DNA from: Desulforhabdus sp. TSK
Lineage (GTDB): Bacteria; Desulfobacterota; Syntrophobacteria; Syntrophobacterales; Syntrophobacteraceae
Assembly: GCF_022836495.1 (NCBI RefSeq)
Contig: NZ_BQXM01000022.1
Coordinates: forward strand, 1 to 64,000
Direction: 5' to 3'
DNA: 64,000 bases
Below the pieces are notes generated by a model, which was not told the origin of the DNA, did not search any database, and worked only from the letters and a program-made list of their open reading frames with translations. Positions 18,230-26,811 of the stretch are shown piece by piece; the first letter of the stretch is position 1; every line of letters starts with the position of its first letter. Both the position numbers and the translations under genes were made by a program.

Positions 18230-19459
18230 GTGGATTCAAAAATTTTTTCCTATATCGACCCATCTCCGCCGGCCCCTGCCGATGGTGGGGCGCTGTCGGG
18301 TAAAAGGGCAGCCGTTCAGAGCAGTATTTCGGTCAAAGGGTGGCCCACCGAGGCGGGCTCCCGTGCGTTGGAAGGGTTTATCGCCCTGGAAGATGCCACC
18401 GTTGTCGAGCGCCTGAGAGCGGCGGGCGCAATCCTGGCGGGGAATACCCATACCGGCGAGCTGGGGTTCGGCCTGGCTGGAGATACTGCGTCCCAGGCAC
18501 TCAAGAACGGCCTGGTCGATGTGACCCTCATGACGGATACTCTCGGTGAAGGGCGCGTGGCGGCGGCTTCAGCCGGGGTTTTCGGATTCAAGCCGAGCTA
18601 CGGCAGAGTGTCCCGCTTCGGGCTGGTGGGCCTGGTTCCCTCCATGGATTGCTGCAGCATCCTGGGGAAGAGCCTCGATGATTTGGCTGCCTTCCTGGAA
18701 GCTGTCGAGGGGCATGACGACCGCGATCCGTCCATGGGCGACACCCCTCTGGAAGCTTTCAGGATGGGGCGGGGCTCGAGCCCCGGGAGTGAGAGGTCGA
18801 GCCTTTCAGCGGGCGTCGTTGTCCAAAGCCTCGAATCCCTAAACGCCGGCGGACGCAAGGTCTTCGAAGAAGCCCTTCGGAGAGTGGAGAAAGCCGGCAT
18901 CGCGCTGCGTGAAGTGCAATGTGAGGATTTCGACCTTTTCCGCATTGTCCACAATGTGATCGGGTCCGTGGAAGCGTCGTCCAGCTGCGGAAAATTTGAT
19001 GGGGTCCGATATGGTCACTGCGCGGCCGGCGCAAAAAACTGGAACGAAATGTACCTGCGGTCCCGGGGTGAGTCGTTCGGGCGGGTCTTGAAGGCTTATC
19101 TCTTCCAGGGGGCTTATTTCCAGTTTGAAAATTACCCGGCTTTCGAGCGGGCGTGCAGCCTGCGCGCAAAACTTGCCCAAGCCGGCAGGAAATGGCTCGA
19201 TGGGGTGGACATGATGATTCTGCCCACGCGATGCGCAGCCGCCCACGACCGTCCGGCGGAAACGGTGGAGCAGGTCTATGACATATTCCCTCTCACCCTC
19301 CCGGCCAATGTCACGGGCCAGCCCGCCCTGACGCTCCCCGGTTTCCTGCCGACTTCGGCCGGCGACCTGGGTCTGCAGCTGGTGGGCCCCGCCGGGGGTG
19401 ACAGGCTGCTCCTGGAAGCCGCCGGGCGGTTGTATCCACGGACGGAGGAAGCCAGATGA
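18230..19459 (+). CDS. GatA-like amidase homologue lacking the catalytic triad
   Basis: This 409-residue protein is clearly homologous to GatA (DATVVERLRAAGAILAGNT, GVFGFKPSYGRVSRFGLVG, EAVEGHDDRDPS, LTLPANVTGQPALTLPG). It is about 75 residues shorter than usual. The amidase-signature triad is gone: VKDNI reads VQSSI (Lys to Gln30), the GGSSGGS cis-Ser loop is deleted, and DTGGSIR reads DTLGEGR (nucleophile Ser to Glu107). The frame is open and well conserved elsewhere, so it does not look like a decaying pseudogene. GTG 18230 is favoured, 8 nt after GAGGGAG; GTG 18221 abuts that site. It ends in an ATGA overlap with gatB. It probably serves as a structural subunit rather than a glutaminase. 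Confidence 0.85.
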   Translation: MDSKIFSYIDPSPPAPADGGALSGKRAAVQSSISVKGWPTEAGSRALEGFIALEDATVVERLRAAGAILAGNTHTGELGFGLAGDTASQALKNGLVDVTLMTDTLGEGRVAAASAGVFGFKPSYGRVSRFGLVGLVPSMDCCSILGKSLDDLAAFLEAVEGHDDRDPSMGDTPLEAFRMGRGSSPGSERSSLSAGVVVQSLESLNAGGRKVFEEALRRVEKAGIALREVQCEDFDLFRIVHNVIGSVEASSSCGKFDGVRYGHCAAGAKNWNEMYLRSRGESFGRVLKAYLFQGAYFQFENYPAFERACSLRAKLAQAGRKWLDGVDMMILPTRCAAAHDRPAETVEQVYDIFPLTLPANVTGQPALTLPGFLPTSAGDLGLQLVGPAGGDRLLLEAAGRLYPRTEEAR

Positions 19460-20889
19460 CGACGGATCATGAAGCGGTAATAGGGCTTGAAATACACGTT
19501 CAATTGAATTGCCCGACGAAAATGTTCTGCGACTGTCCCAACCGGGCCGGGGACGAGCCCAATCAAAACACCTGCCCCATTTGCCTCTGGCTGCCGGGCA
19601 ACCTCCCGCGGTTCAGCCGGGAAGCTCTGGAAAAGGCAACCCTGGCGTGCCTGGCCCTCAACTGCGACATTCAAAAGGAAAGCGCCTTTGACCAGAAGGT
19701 CTACTATTATCCCGATCTGCCCAAGGGATACCAGCTGTCGCAGTTTCATCACCCTCTTGCCAAAAACGGGTGGCTGAACATCACCGATGCGGACGGCGGC
19801 ACCAAAAAGATCCGCATCCAAAAAATCCACATGGAGGAAGATGTCGCGCGCCTGGTTCACGAAAAGGAAGGCAGGACGTCCGTGAGCCTGGTGGATTTCA
19901 ACCGGGCCGGGGCGCCGCTGGTGGAAATCGTGACTCAGCCCGACGTGAGAACCCCTCACCAGGCCATGGAATTTCTGCGGTGCCTCAGAAGCCAGCTGCG
20001 CTACTCGGGGAGCTCCGATTGCAGCATGGAGCAGGGAACCATGCGCGTGGACGCCAATGTCTCCCTTCGCCCCCGGGGAAGCGACCAGATGAACACCAAG
20101 GTCGAAATCAAGAACATGAATTCCATCCGCCATGTCGGCGACGCCATTGCCTACGAGATCACCCGCCAGGCAAACAGCTTGAAGGCGGGCGAGCCCATCG
20201 TGCTCCATACCCGCCTCTGGGATCCCGACAATCGGGTGACGACGGCCATGCGGGGAAAATTCGAAGGACCCTGCGTTCCCGATCCCTCCGTGCCGCGGAT
20301 TGTCGTCGACGATGCCTGGCTCGAGGAGATGCGGCGCGCTCTTCCCGAAATGCCGGACAAGAAGGCGGCGCGCTTTATGGAGCAGTATGGATTGACCGCT
20401 GAAGAAGCCTCCATGATGAGCGCCGAGCGCGAATTGTCCGAATATTTCGAGGCGGTGGTCGAGCACAAGACTTCTCCGCGGCTGGCCGCCCAATGGATCT
20501 CCGGGCAGCTGCTGCCCCTGTTGAAAGAACGCAATGCGGTGCTCCCGGAAAGCGCCGTGACCCCGGAGTGTTTTGCAGGCCTTCTGCTCATGCTGGCACG
20601 GGAAGAAATCAATGCCAACGCGGCCAAGGAGGTTTTGAAGAGGCTCCAGGAAAGCGGCGACACCCCTGAAGAGATTGTTGCCCAGTGCGGTTTTCGCCAG
20701 GTTTCCGAGGCCGGCGAGCTGGAAGCCCTCGTGGACCGGGTGCTGGCGGAAAATCCATCCGCAGTGGAGAATTTCCGGAAGGGAGCCTCCAAAGCCATGG
20801 GCTTTCTCATGGGGCAGGCCATGCAGGCATCGGGAGGGAAAGCCAATCCGCGGCTTCTGAAGGAAATCATGACACGGAAGCTTCAGTGA
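19456..20889 (+). CDS. gatB: aspartyl/glutamyl-tRNA amidotransferase subunit B
   Basis: This 477-residue protein is full-length GatB. It keeps the GLEIHVQL Glu/His pair, the zinc-binding FCDC...CPIC set, YYYPDLPKGYQLSQ, the HMEED and DFNRAGAPLVEI segments, and the C-terminal YqeY-like tail (GKANPRLLKEIM) that contacts tRNA. GatB phosphorylates Asp- or Glu-tRNA and completes amidation. One family segment is altered: after the TRLWD motif, the usual RSKE...DYRYFPEPDLPP loop reads RGKFEGPCVPDPSVPR, shorter and without the aromatic DYRYF part. Translation is coupled to the gatA-like gene by ATGA. Confidence 0.92.
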   Translation: MTTDHEAVIGLEIHVQLNCPTKMFCDCPNRAGDEPNQNTCPICLWLPGNLPRFSREALEKATLACLALNCDIQKESAFDQKVYYYPDLPKGYQLSQFHHPLAKNGWLNITDADGGTKKIRIQKIHMEEDVARLVHEKEGRTSVSLVDFNRAGAPLVEIVTQPDVRTPHQAMEFLRCLRSQLRYSGSSDCSMEQGTMRVDANVSLRPRGSDQMNTKVEIKNMNSIRHVGDAIAYEITRQANSLKAGEPIVLHTRLWDPDNRVTTAMRGKFEGPCVPDPSVPRIVVDDAWLEEMRRALPEMPDKKAARFMEQYGLTAEEASMMSAERELSEYFEAVVEHKTSPRLAAQWISGQLLPLLKERNAVLPESAVTPECFAGLLLMLAREEINANAAKEVLKRLQESGDTPEEIVAQCGFRQVSEAGELEALVDRVLAENPSAVENFRKGASKAMGFLMGQAMQASGGKANPRLLKEIMTRKLQ

Positions 20890-20960
20890 CACATGCTTTT
20901 CCGTGGCGCCGGAGACAACGACCCTGCACAAAATATGCGCATTGAGGATTGAAAACTTCA

Positions 20961-21027
20961 TTTTTGTAGGAGCGGCATCCTGCCGCGACAGTAAGCCGGT
21001 CGCGGCAGGATGCCGCTCCTACAAAAA
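20961..21027. repeat. 29-bp perfect inverted repeat (family C)
   Basis: The arms at 20961-20989 and 20999-21027 are perfectly complementary around a 9-nt loop. Each arm contains GTAGGAGCGGCATCCTGCCG or its complement. It resembles GTAGGAGCGGC-type repeats found between genes in many bacteria, and it can also terminate the aspS-gatB transcript because it starts with T and ends with an A-run. Confidence 0.85.
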
Positions 21028-21089
21028 GCAGGGAACCATCAGATCGAAGGTTTTGCACCTCATCGAGTATCGATTCCACAGGAGGTTTC

Positions 21090-21854
21090 ATGGAAGCCGT
21101 CAAGATCATGCCATGCCTGGATATGAAGAATGGTCGCGTCGTCAAGGGGATCAATTTCGTCAACCTGAAGGACGCCGGCGACCCCGTGGAGAACGCCGCC
21201 TTCTACGAGAAGGAGGGGGCCGACGAACTGGCCATGCTCGATATCGCCGCAACGGTGGAAGACCGCAAGACCATGCTGGAGTGGGTGAAGAACGTGTCTT
21301 CAGTCATCAAGATTCCCCTCACGGTGGGGGGAGGCATTGCCTCCCTGGAGGATATCGAGAAGGTCCTCGGCGCCGGCGCCCACAAGGTGTCCATGAACAG
21401 TGCCGCCGTCAAGAACCCCGACCTTGTGCGGGAGGCGGCCCGGGCTTTCGGTTCCGGAAAGGTGACCGTGGCGGTGGACGGCAAGCGGAATGCGTCCATG
21501 CCTTCGGGGTTTGAACTGGTCATCGCCGGCGGCACGAAACCCGTGGGGAAGGACGCCGTGGTGTGGGCCAGAGAATGCCAGGAGCTCGGAGCGGGAGCCA
21601 TTCTGCCCACGAGCATGGACGGTGACGGCACTCAAGCCGGTTATGACCTGGAATTCACCAGGGCCATCTCCGATGCCGTGACCCTGCCCGTCATTGCTTC
21701 CGGGGGAGCGGGACAGCTGGAGCACTTCTACGAGGGAGTGGTGAAGGGCGGCGCGCAGATTTTGCTGGCTGCATCGGTTTTCCACTTTCGCATCTTCAGT
21801 ATCCGGCAGGTGAAGGAATATCTCCAGGAAAAGGGAATCAAGGTACATCTTTGA
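21090..21854 (+). CDS. hisF: imidazole glycerol phosphate synthase cyclase subunit HisF
   Basis: This 254-residue (beta/alpha)8 protein has both catalytic aspartates, Asp11 in MPCLDMKNGRVVKG and Asp130 in VTVAVDGKR. The phosphate-binding loops VGGGIAS and ASGGAGQ are also present. It cyclises PRFAR with ammonia to imidazole glycerol phosphate and AICAR in histidine synthesis. The ribosome binding site AGGAGG lies just before 21090. No hisH, hisA or other his gene is adjacent, so the glutaminase partner is encoded elsewhere. The isolated location among other amidotransferase genes is notable. Confidence 0.95.
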   Translation: MEAVKIMPCLDMKNGRVVKGINFVNLKDAGDPVENAAFYEKEGADELAMLDIAATVEDRKTMLEWVKNVSSVIKIPLTVGGGIASLEDIEKVLGAGAHKVSMNSAAVKNPDLVREAARAFGSGKVTVAVDGKRNASMPSGFELVIAGGTKPVGKDAVVWARECQELGAGAILPTSMDGDGTQAGYDLEFTRAISDAVTLPVIASGGAGQLEHFYEGVVKGGAQILLAASVFHFRIFSIRQVKEYLQEKGIKVHL

Positions 21855-22374
21855 TATTCCGTGAAGGGGGCCTCTTTCCACAGCTCCGGATTCCTTGCTG
21901 GAGTGTGGGTCGCCATGGGGATGGGGCTCCTTTCTCGTGCCCCATCTTCAGCCTGAAAAGATGAGAAACCCTCGTGCCGTCTTGGTCCAGCATGGCAGCC
22001 AATCGTCATGCCCGGTCTGTCAACGGCTTGCGCCCATGCAAGCACAGCCTTCAACTCCTGAAATTTCCGTGCGATCGGCTTCTGTAAAAAAGCATCTTCC
22101 TGTGTACTGAATTCCCATGAAATGTTAGTGTGAATTGTTTCATAATCTTGGCGGTATCCATTTCACCGGGCGCTGGGAAGAGAATGGCTTCATCCTGCCG
22201 ATCCCATCGTCCGTCCCGTCTGAAGGCTGCGGCAACAGACGATGGGGTTGCTCACGGAAGGATGCCGATTCGCCGGTTTGTTGCCTTCAGCCTTACATTC
22301 AGCATGAAGTTTACAGAGGGCATTTCGGGGCAGCGCGATGGTGTTTTTACCCTTCTTTCCATGAAAGGGAATCA
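21855..22374. other. long leader or intergenic region before the PurF-like gene
   Basis: These 520 bases hold no convincing gene. Hairpins: GATGGGGC (21920-21927) pairs with GCCCCATC (21939-21946). A nested pair has an outer stem CATCCT (22191-22196)/AGGATG (22259-22264) and an inner stem CCCATCGTC (22203-22211)/GACGATGGG (22238-22246). The nested structure could be a cis-regulatory RNA; it does not match a riboswitch I recognise. Confidence 0.4.
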
Positions 22375-23778
22375 ATGGGTGGTCTGTTCGGTATTGCATC
22401 CACAAACGACTGTGTTTCCGATCTTTTCTATGGGACGGATTATCACTCCCACCTGGGGACCCGGCGCGGCGGAATGGCCGTCCGCAATTCCCAGGGCATC
22501 CACCGCTCCATTCACAACATCGAAAACAGCTACTTCCGATCCAAGTTCGAGCCCGAACTGACGAGCTTTCGGGGGAATTGCGGCATTGGGGCCATCAGTG
22601 ATACGGATCCTCAGCCGCTCATCATCAGCTCCCATCTGGGCACCTTCGGCATCGTTACGGTGGGCAAGATCAACAACCTGGAATCGCTTGTGCGCGAGGC
22701 CTTCGAGCGGCGGCGCTCCTTTTCAGACACGACGGGGGGGGTGGTCAGTCCCACGGAAATGGTGGCCAATCTCATCTGCGAAGAGGAGGATTTTGAATCG
22801 GGAATCCAAAGCGCACAGGCAGCCATCCAGGGGTCCTGCTCCCTCCTCATTTTAACGGATAAGGGAATCTATGCCGCCCGGGACCGTTTAGGGCGGACCC
22901 CCCTCGTGATAGGCCGGCGTGACGATGCGCTGGCCGTGAGCTCGGAATCCTGCTCTTTCCCCAACCTGGGCTTTCAAACCGAACGATTCCTCGGACCGGG
23001 CGAAGTAGTTTGCCTGACGGGGGAAGGATGGGAGCAACGCCTGGAGGCGGGACCCCGTATGCAGGTATGTGCATTTCTTTGGGTATATTACGGATATCCT
23101 GCTTCCGAGTATGAAGGGATCAATGTGGAGTTTGCCCGGAATGCCTGTGGTGCCGCCCTGGCCCGCCATGACTCCGTCGACGTCGATTACGTGGCCGGCA
23201 TTCCGGATTCGGGCATCGGGCATGCCCTGGGATATTCCAACGAACGGAAGCTCCCTTACTGCCGCCCCTTCGTGAAATACACGCCCACCTGGCCGCGCAG
23301 CTTCATGCCCCAGAGTCAGCATCTGCGGGACCTGGTGGCCAGGATGAAGCTGATTCCCGTTCGGAAGCTGATCGAAGGGAAAAGGTTGTTGTTCTGTGAA
23401 GATTCCATCGTCCGCGGGACGCAGCTGAAGGACAGCATCAAAATTCTCTTTGACTGTGGCGCCAGGGAAGTCCACATGCGCCCTGCGTGCCCGGTCCTCC
23501 TGTTCCCCTGCGAGTTCCTCAACTTTTCCACCTCCCGGTCCACCCTGGACCTGGTGGGGCGCAAGGTCATCCAGGAGCTGGAAGGCTCGGAAGATACGGA
23601 TTTGCATGCCTACGCCGTGCATGGGTCGGAAAAGCACCTGGCCATGACGGACCGCATCCGGCAGCGGCTTCGCCTGACGACCTTGAAGTATCAACGCCTG
23701 GACGACCTGGTGGCTGCCATCGGGCTGCCCAAAGAGAAACTGTGCACCCATTGTTGGGACTGCTCCAGTACCTTCTGA
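22375..23778 (+). CDS. PurF-like amidophosphoribosyltransferase homologue without the N-terminal catalytic Cys
   Basis: This 467-residue protein has an Ntn-type glutamine amidotransferase domain (about 1-230) and a phosphoribosyltransferase domain with the PRPP loop CEDSIVRGTQ. It ends with a CxxCxxC cluster (LCTHCWDC). The N-terminus is MGGLFGIAS where PurF has a processed Cys (CGxFGI), and the glutamine-binding HRGQESAG region reads LGTRRGGMAV. Glutaminase activity is therefore unlikely; it may use free ammonia or do a different reaction. No upstream in-frame Cys start fits. The gene precedes glutamine synthetase by 69 nt on the same strand. It belongs to a PurF-paralogue group, so purF is not used as a symbol. 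Confidence 0.82.
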   Translation: MGGLFGIASTNDCVSDLFYGTDYHSHLGTRRGGMAVRNSQGIHRSIHNIENSYFRSKFEPELTSFRGNCGIGAISDTDPQPLIISSHLGTFGIVTVGKINNLESLVREAFERRRSFSDTTGGVVSPTEMVANLICEEEDFESGIQSAQAAIQGSCSLLILTDKGIYAARDRLGRTPLVIGRRDDALAVSSESCSFPNLGFQTERFLGPGEVVCLTGEGWEQRLEAGPRMQVCAFLWVYYGYPASEYEGINVEFARNACGAALARHDSVDVDYVAGIPDSGIGHALGYSNERKLPYCRPFVKYTPTWPRSFMPQSQHLRDLVARMKLIPVRKLIEGKRLLFCEDSIVRGTQLKDSIKILFDCGAREVHMRPACPVLLFPCEFLNFSTSRSTLDLVGRKVIQELEGSEDTDLHAYAVHGSEKHLAMTDRIRQRLRLTTLKYQRLDDLVAAIGLPKEKLCTHCWDCSSTF

Positions 23779-23847
23779 TCCGTTCGCAAATTCGAGCCAA
23801 TCATTCCGTATTTATATGAGCCTTTCCATGACATGAGGAGAACGACG

Positions 23848-25179
23848 ATGCTATCGTGCAAGACGGTGGAAGATGTGTTGAAATTTACAAAGGACAACGA
23901 TGTCGCTTCGGTGCAGTTCTGGTTCACAGACGTTCTGGGACAGCTGAAGAGCTTTTCTGTCACGCCCGATGAGCTTCCCCTGGCATTCACGGAGGGTATG
24001 GGCTTCGACGGCTCCTCCATAGAGGGTTTTGCACGCATTGAAGAAAGCGATATGGTGGCCGTCCCAGACCCCACCACCTTTCAGCTCCTCCCGTGGAGGC
24101 CCAGGGAACGACCTGTTGGGCGGTTGTTTTGCGACGTATGCACGCCTGATGGAGTCCCTTACGAAGGGGACCCCAGGTACGCCCTCAAGCGAATGCTGAA
24201 GAGAGTCAGCGAGAAGGGCTACACCTGCTACATCGGTCCCGAGCTGGAGTACTTCTATTTCAAATCCGACGCGGCCCCGGAAGTCCTGGACCGGGCGGGC
24301 TATTTCGATACGACTCCCCTCGATCGCGGGGCAGATTTGAGGCGCAGCACCATCTTCGCACTGCAGCAGATGGGAATCGACGTGGAGTACAGTCACCATG
24401 AGGTGGCGCCGAGCCAGCATGAAATCGACCTGCGCTACGATGAAGCCCTGCGGATGGCCGACATCACCCAGACCTATCGCATCGCCGTGCGGGAGACCGC
24501 CCGGCAGCATGGAGCGTACGCCACCTTCATGCCCAAGCCCCTCTTCGGGCAGAACGGGAGCGGGATGCACGTCCATCAGTCCCTCTTCCAGGGCGACCGC
24601 AATGCCTTCTTCGATCCGTCCGAGCCGTTTCATCTCTCGAAGATAGCGAGGTGCTATATTGCTGGAATCCTCAAGCACGCGCGGGAGATCGTCGCCATTA
24701 CCAACCAGTGGGTGAATTCCTACAAACGTCTGGTGCCGGGGTATGAGGCCCCGGTCTACATTGCGTGGGCCCGCCGCAACCGGTCCACCATGGTGCGCGT
24801 GCCCATGTACAAGCCCGGCAAGGAGAAGGCCACCCGCATCGAATTCCGGGCACCCGATCCTGCCTGCAACCCGTACCTGGCCTTCGCCGTCATGCTGGGT
24901 GCCGGTCTGGCCGGTATCGAGAACAATTATGAACTGCCCGACCCCGTGGAAGAGGATATCTACGGGATGAAGGGCGCCGACAGGGATTCCAGGGGCATTG
25001 GGTCCCTTCCGGGAAGCCTGCACGAAGCCATACTGGAGTGTGAAAAGAGTGATCTCGTGCGGGAGACCATCGGGGGGCATATTTTCCACAAGTTCATCGA
25101 AAACAAGAAAATCGAGTGGGAAATGTACCGGATTCAGGTCAGCTCTTACGAGTTGGAGCGGTATTTGCCCATGTTTTGA
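23848..25179 (+). CDS. glnA: glutamine synthetase type I
   Basis: This 443-residue enzyme has GMGFDGSSIEGF (latch/beta-grasp), the metal-binding GPELEYFYF, NGSGMHVHQSL, the ATP-binding region around KRLVPGYEAPVYIAWARRNRS and the RIEFRAPDPACNPYLA stretch. It converts glutamate, ammonia and ATP to glutamine. The length fits the GSI-alpha subgroup (about 440), which usually lacks the adenylylation site; no NLYDLPPE-type Tyr motif is seen, so feedback rather than adenylylation control is likely. ATG 23848 follows GAGGAG (23835-23840) by 7 nt and is preferred over ATG 23833. Confidence 0.94.
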   Translation: MLSCKTVEDVLKFTKDNDVASVQFWFTDVLGQLKSFSVTPDELPLAFTEGMGFDGSSIEGFARIEESDMVAVPDPTTFQLLPWRPRERPVGRLFCDVCTPDGVPYEGDPRYALKRMLKRVSEKGYTCYIGPELEYFYFKSDAAPEVLDRAGYFDTTPLDRGADLRRSTIFALQQMGIDVEYSHHEVAPSQHEIDLRYDEALRMADITQTYRIAVRETARQHGAYATFMPKPLFGQNGSGMHVHQSLFQGDRNAFFDPSEPFHLSKIARCYIAGILKHAREIVAITNQWVNSYKRLVPGYEAPVYIAWARRNRSTMVRVPMYKPGKEKATRIEFRAPDPACNPYLAFAVMLGAGLAGIENNYELPDPVEEDIYGMKGADRDSRGIGSLPGSLHEAILECEKSDLVRETIGGHIFHKFIENKKIEWEMYRIQVSSYELERYLPMF

Positions 25180-25188
25180 GGTTGCCCC

Positions 25189-25223
25189 GGCTTGCGGCCA
25201 CCGGCACTCAGTGGCTGCAAGCC
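25189..25223. terminator. hairpin between convergent glnA and ferritin-like genes
   Basis: GGCTTGCGGCCAC (25189-25201) pairs with GTGGCTGCAAGCC (25211-25223) with a single internal mismatch and a 9-nt loop. It lies in the 78-nt gap between two converging genes. No long T-run follows, so terminator function is inferred from position and stability. Confidence 0.55.
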
Positions 25224-25257
25224 TGTGAGGAATTTTGGGATGCGGGCAGAGAGACTG

Positions 25258-25782
25258 TCAGGGCCAGTTCAGGAGGCACTCTTTGGCATCCGCCGAGCAT
25301 TTTCTCAACTGAATGGAGAGGCGCTTGACATGACTCTGCTCCTCCTTGATGAGGAGGTCGACAAAGTCCCGGGCCTTCCCCTCGCAGGTGGCTTCGAGCA
25401 TGCTCAGGTAAAAGATCACGGAATCCTTTTCGCACTGCAGGGCGAGCTGGATCGCGTCCGAGACGGTTTTTGCTTCGCTCAGCCGGGCGTTTAAATCTTT
25501 GAGATCACTGAAAACATGATTTTTGGCCATGTCTGCGATGTAGGCTTCCAGTTCGTTGTCCGTATCTCTCACGTTGGGGCTGGTCAACTCCTTAGGCAGC
25601 TCTGCCTTGAACGCCTCGAAATGCTTCTTGTGCTCCCGTTCCTCCTGGGCCAGCACGGAAAAAAGCTGCTTGACCTCCGGGTCGGTGATGAGTGTCTGGG
25701 CTTTCTCGTAAAAGGCGATCCCGTTGGCCTCTATGTTGATGGCTACCTGAAAAATCTCACCTGCGTTGAAGCAAAACAACAT
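25258..25782 (-). CDS. ferritin-like/rubrerythrin-family diiron protein
   Basis: The protein has 174 residues in four-helix-bundle form. The motifs EANGIAFYEKA and EEREHKKHFEAF and the second pair ALQCEKDSVIFYLSML and KEEQSHVKRL supply the Glu and ExxH ligands of a diiron site. No C-terminal rubredoxin domain is present. Likely role: peroxide detoxification or iron handling in an anaerobe. The start MLFCFNAGE (25782) is chosen because AAGGAGGAG immediately precedes it; an ATG 18 nt upstream overlaps that ribosome binding site. Confidence 0.85.
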   Translation of the reverse strand: MLFCFNAGEIFQVAINIEANGIAFYEKAQTLITDPEVKQLFSVLAQEEREHKKHFEAFKAELPKELTSPNVRDTDNELEAYIADMAKNHVFSDLKDLNARLSEAKTVSDAIQLALQCEKDSVIFYLSMLEATCEGKARDFVDLLIKEEQSHVKRLSIQLRKCSADAKECLLNWP

Positions 25783-26046
25783 GGCACTCTCCTCCTTCAT
25801 GGATGTCTTGGAAACGCTGAAGCTCCATACTTGGGCTGAAGCGTAGTGTCGCCTACCTGTTCTCCAACTTTCAAGCTCTTTTTAGTCAAGGTAGCGCATT
25901 CGCCGGAGGTGTCAATGAAACAGCCCGGGGAATTTGGGCAGGAGGCGGATAGCTTTCTCAAAAGCACTGTGCAAACACTAAATCGAGGGGGCTCCGGTCT
26001 TTTGAAGCAGAGTCTATCTGCTGGCAACCGAGGCGATCCCCTCATG

Positions 26047-26811
26047 TCAGTTTCTTTCTCCTGATTTTTCCAGCATGATCAGATCATCATCCAACCCGTG
26101 CTTCAATAGCTCCATGTGGGGCGAAAGAGACGCGAGGTGGTCCGCGGATATGTGCGCCAGACGGAAGGGGAAAAGGCTGGGACTGTCGAGCAGGTCCCTC
26201 AGCGGGGCCGATCCGTTGGCTCGTGAATGTAAGGATGCCTCAACAAGCCATGCGATCAGCGGGGGGCTGTCAACGGTCACTGGGGGAGCTGCGCTGTAGA
26301 TCCCTTTCGCATCAGTCTTCTTGAGCACGCCCCAGTCCAGGAACGAGCGTAGAACGCGACGGGCAGCGCGGGAGACCGTTTCTCGTTCGCCGTACTGCTC
26401 GCGGACGCGACGCTGGACATGTGCCGCGGCGGCGGAGCCTTGGAGCCTCAGGAGACGACCGACCTGGGTGGCTACGTCCGCCCAGAAGGGATAGACGGCC
26501 ATGACCATTCCCCAATGCACGGGCATGTGGTCGGATCGAGAAACATGCTTGAGCAGATCGAGACCGCTCGCGCGCAGGGACTCTAGCTCGGCCGGTGCCG
26601 TGAACCAAACTTTGAAAAGGATGGTGATGATCTTCTCACGATTGCCGCGGACTGCCTGCCCGCCGATGGAAACCTTGTCCCGTAAAAGCTCCTGAAGGGC
26701 ATCGTTGACAGCGGTTTTGTCGTTCCCGGAGAGGACAAGGTTAGCGGTCTGTTCAAGCCATTCCAGGCGCACACGTTGGCTGAATCCGATCTGATTGGTT
26801 CGACGATTCAT
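26047..26811 (-). CDS. brxA: BREX protein BrxA
   Basis: This 254-residue protein is the last gene of the defence operon and overlaps pglZ by 4 nt. It reads as a small helical, DNA-binding-like protein. The segments VHWGMVMAVYPFWADVATQVGRLLRLQG and REQYGERETVSRAARRVLRSFLDWG agree with the DUF1819/BrxA family, which is conserved in types 1 and 3 BREX. BrxA is thought to bind DNA and is required for defence in some systems. The assignment leans on both sequence and its fixed position after pglZ in type 3 loci. Confidence 0.82.
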   Translation of the reverse strand: MNRRTNQIGFSQRVRLEWLEQTANLVLSGNDKTAVNDALQELLRDKVSIGGQAVRGNREKIITILFKVWFTAPAELESLRASGLDLLKHVSRSDHMPVHWGMVMAVYPFWADVATQVGRLLRLQGSAAAAHVQRRVREQYGERETVSRAARRVLRSFLDWGVLKKTDAKGIYSAAPPVTVDSPPLIAWLVEASLHSRANGSAPLRDLLDSPSLFPFRLAHISADHLASLSPHMELLKHGLDDDLIMLEKSGERN

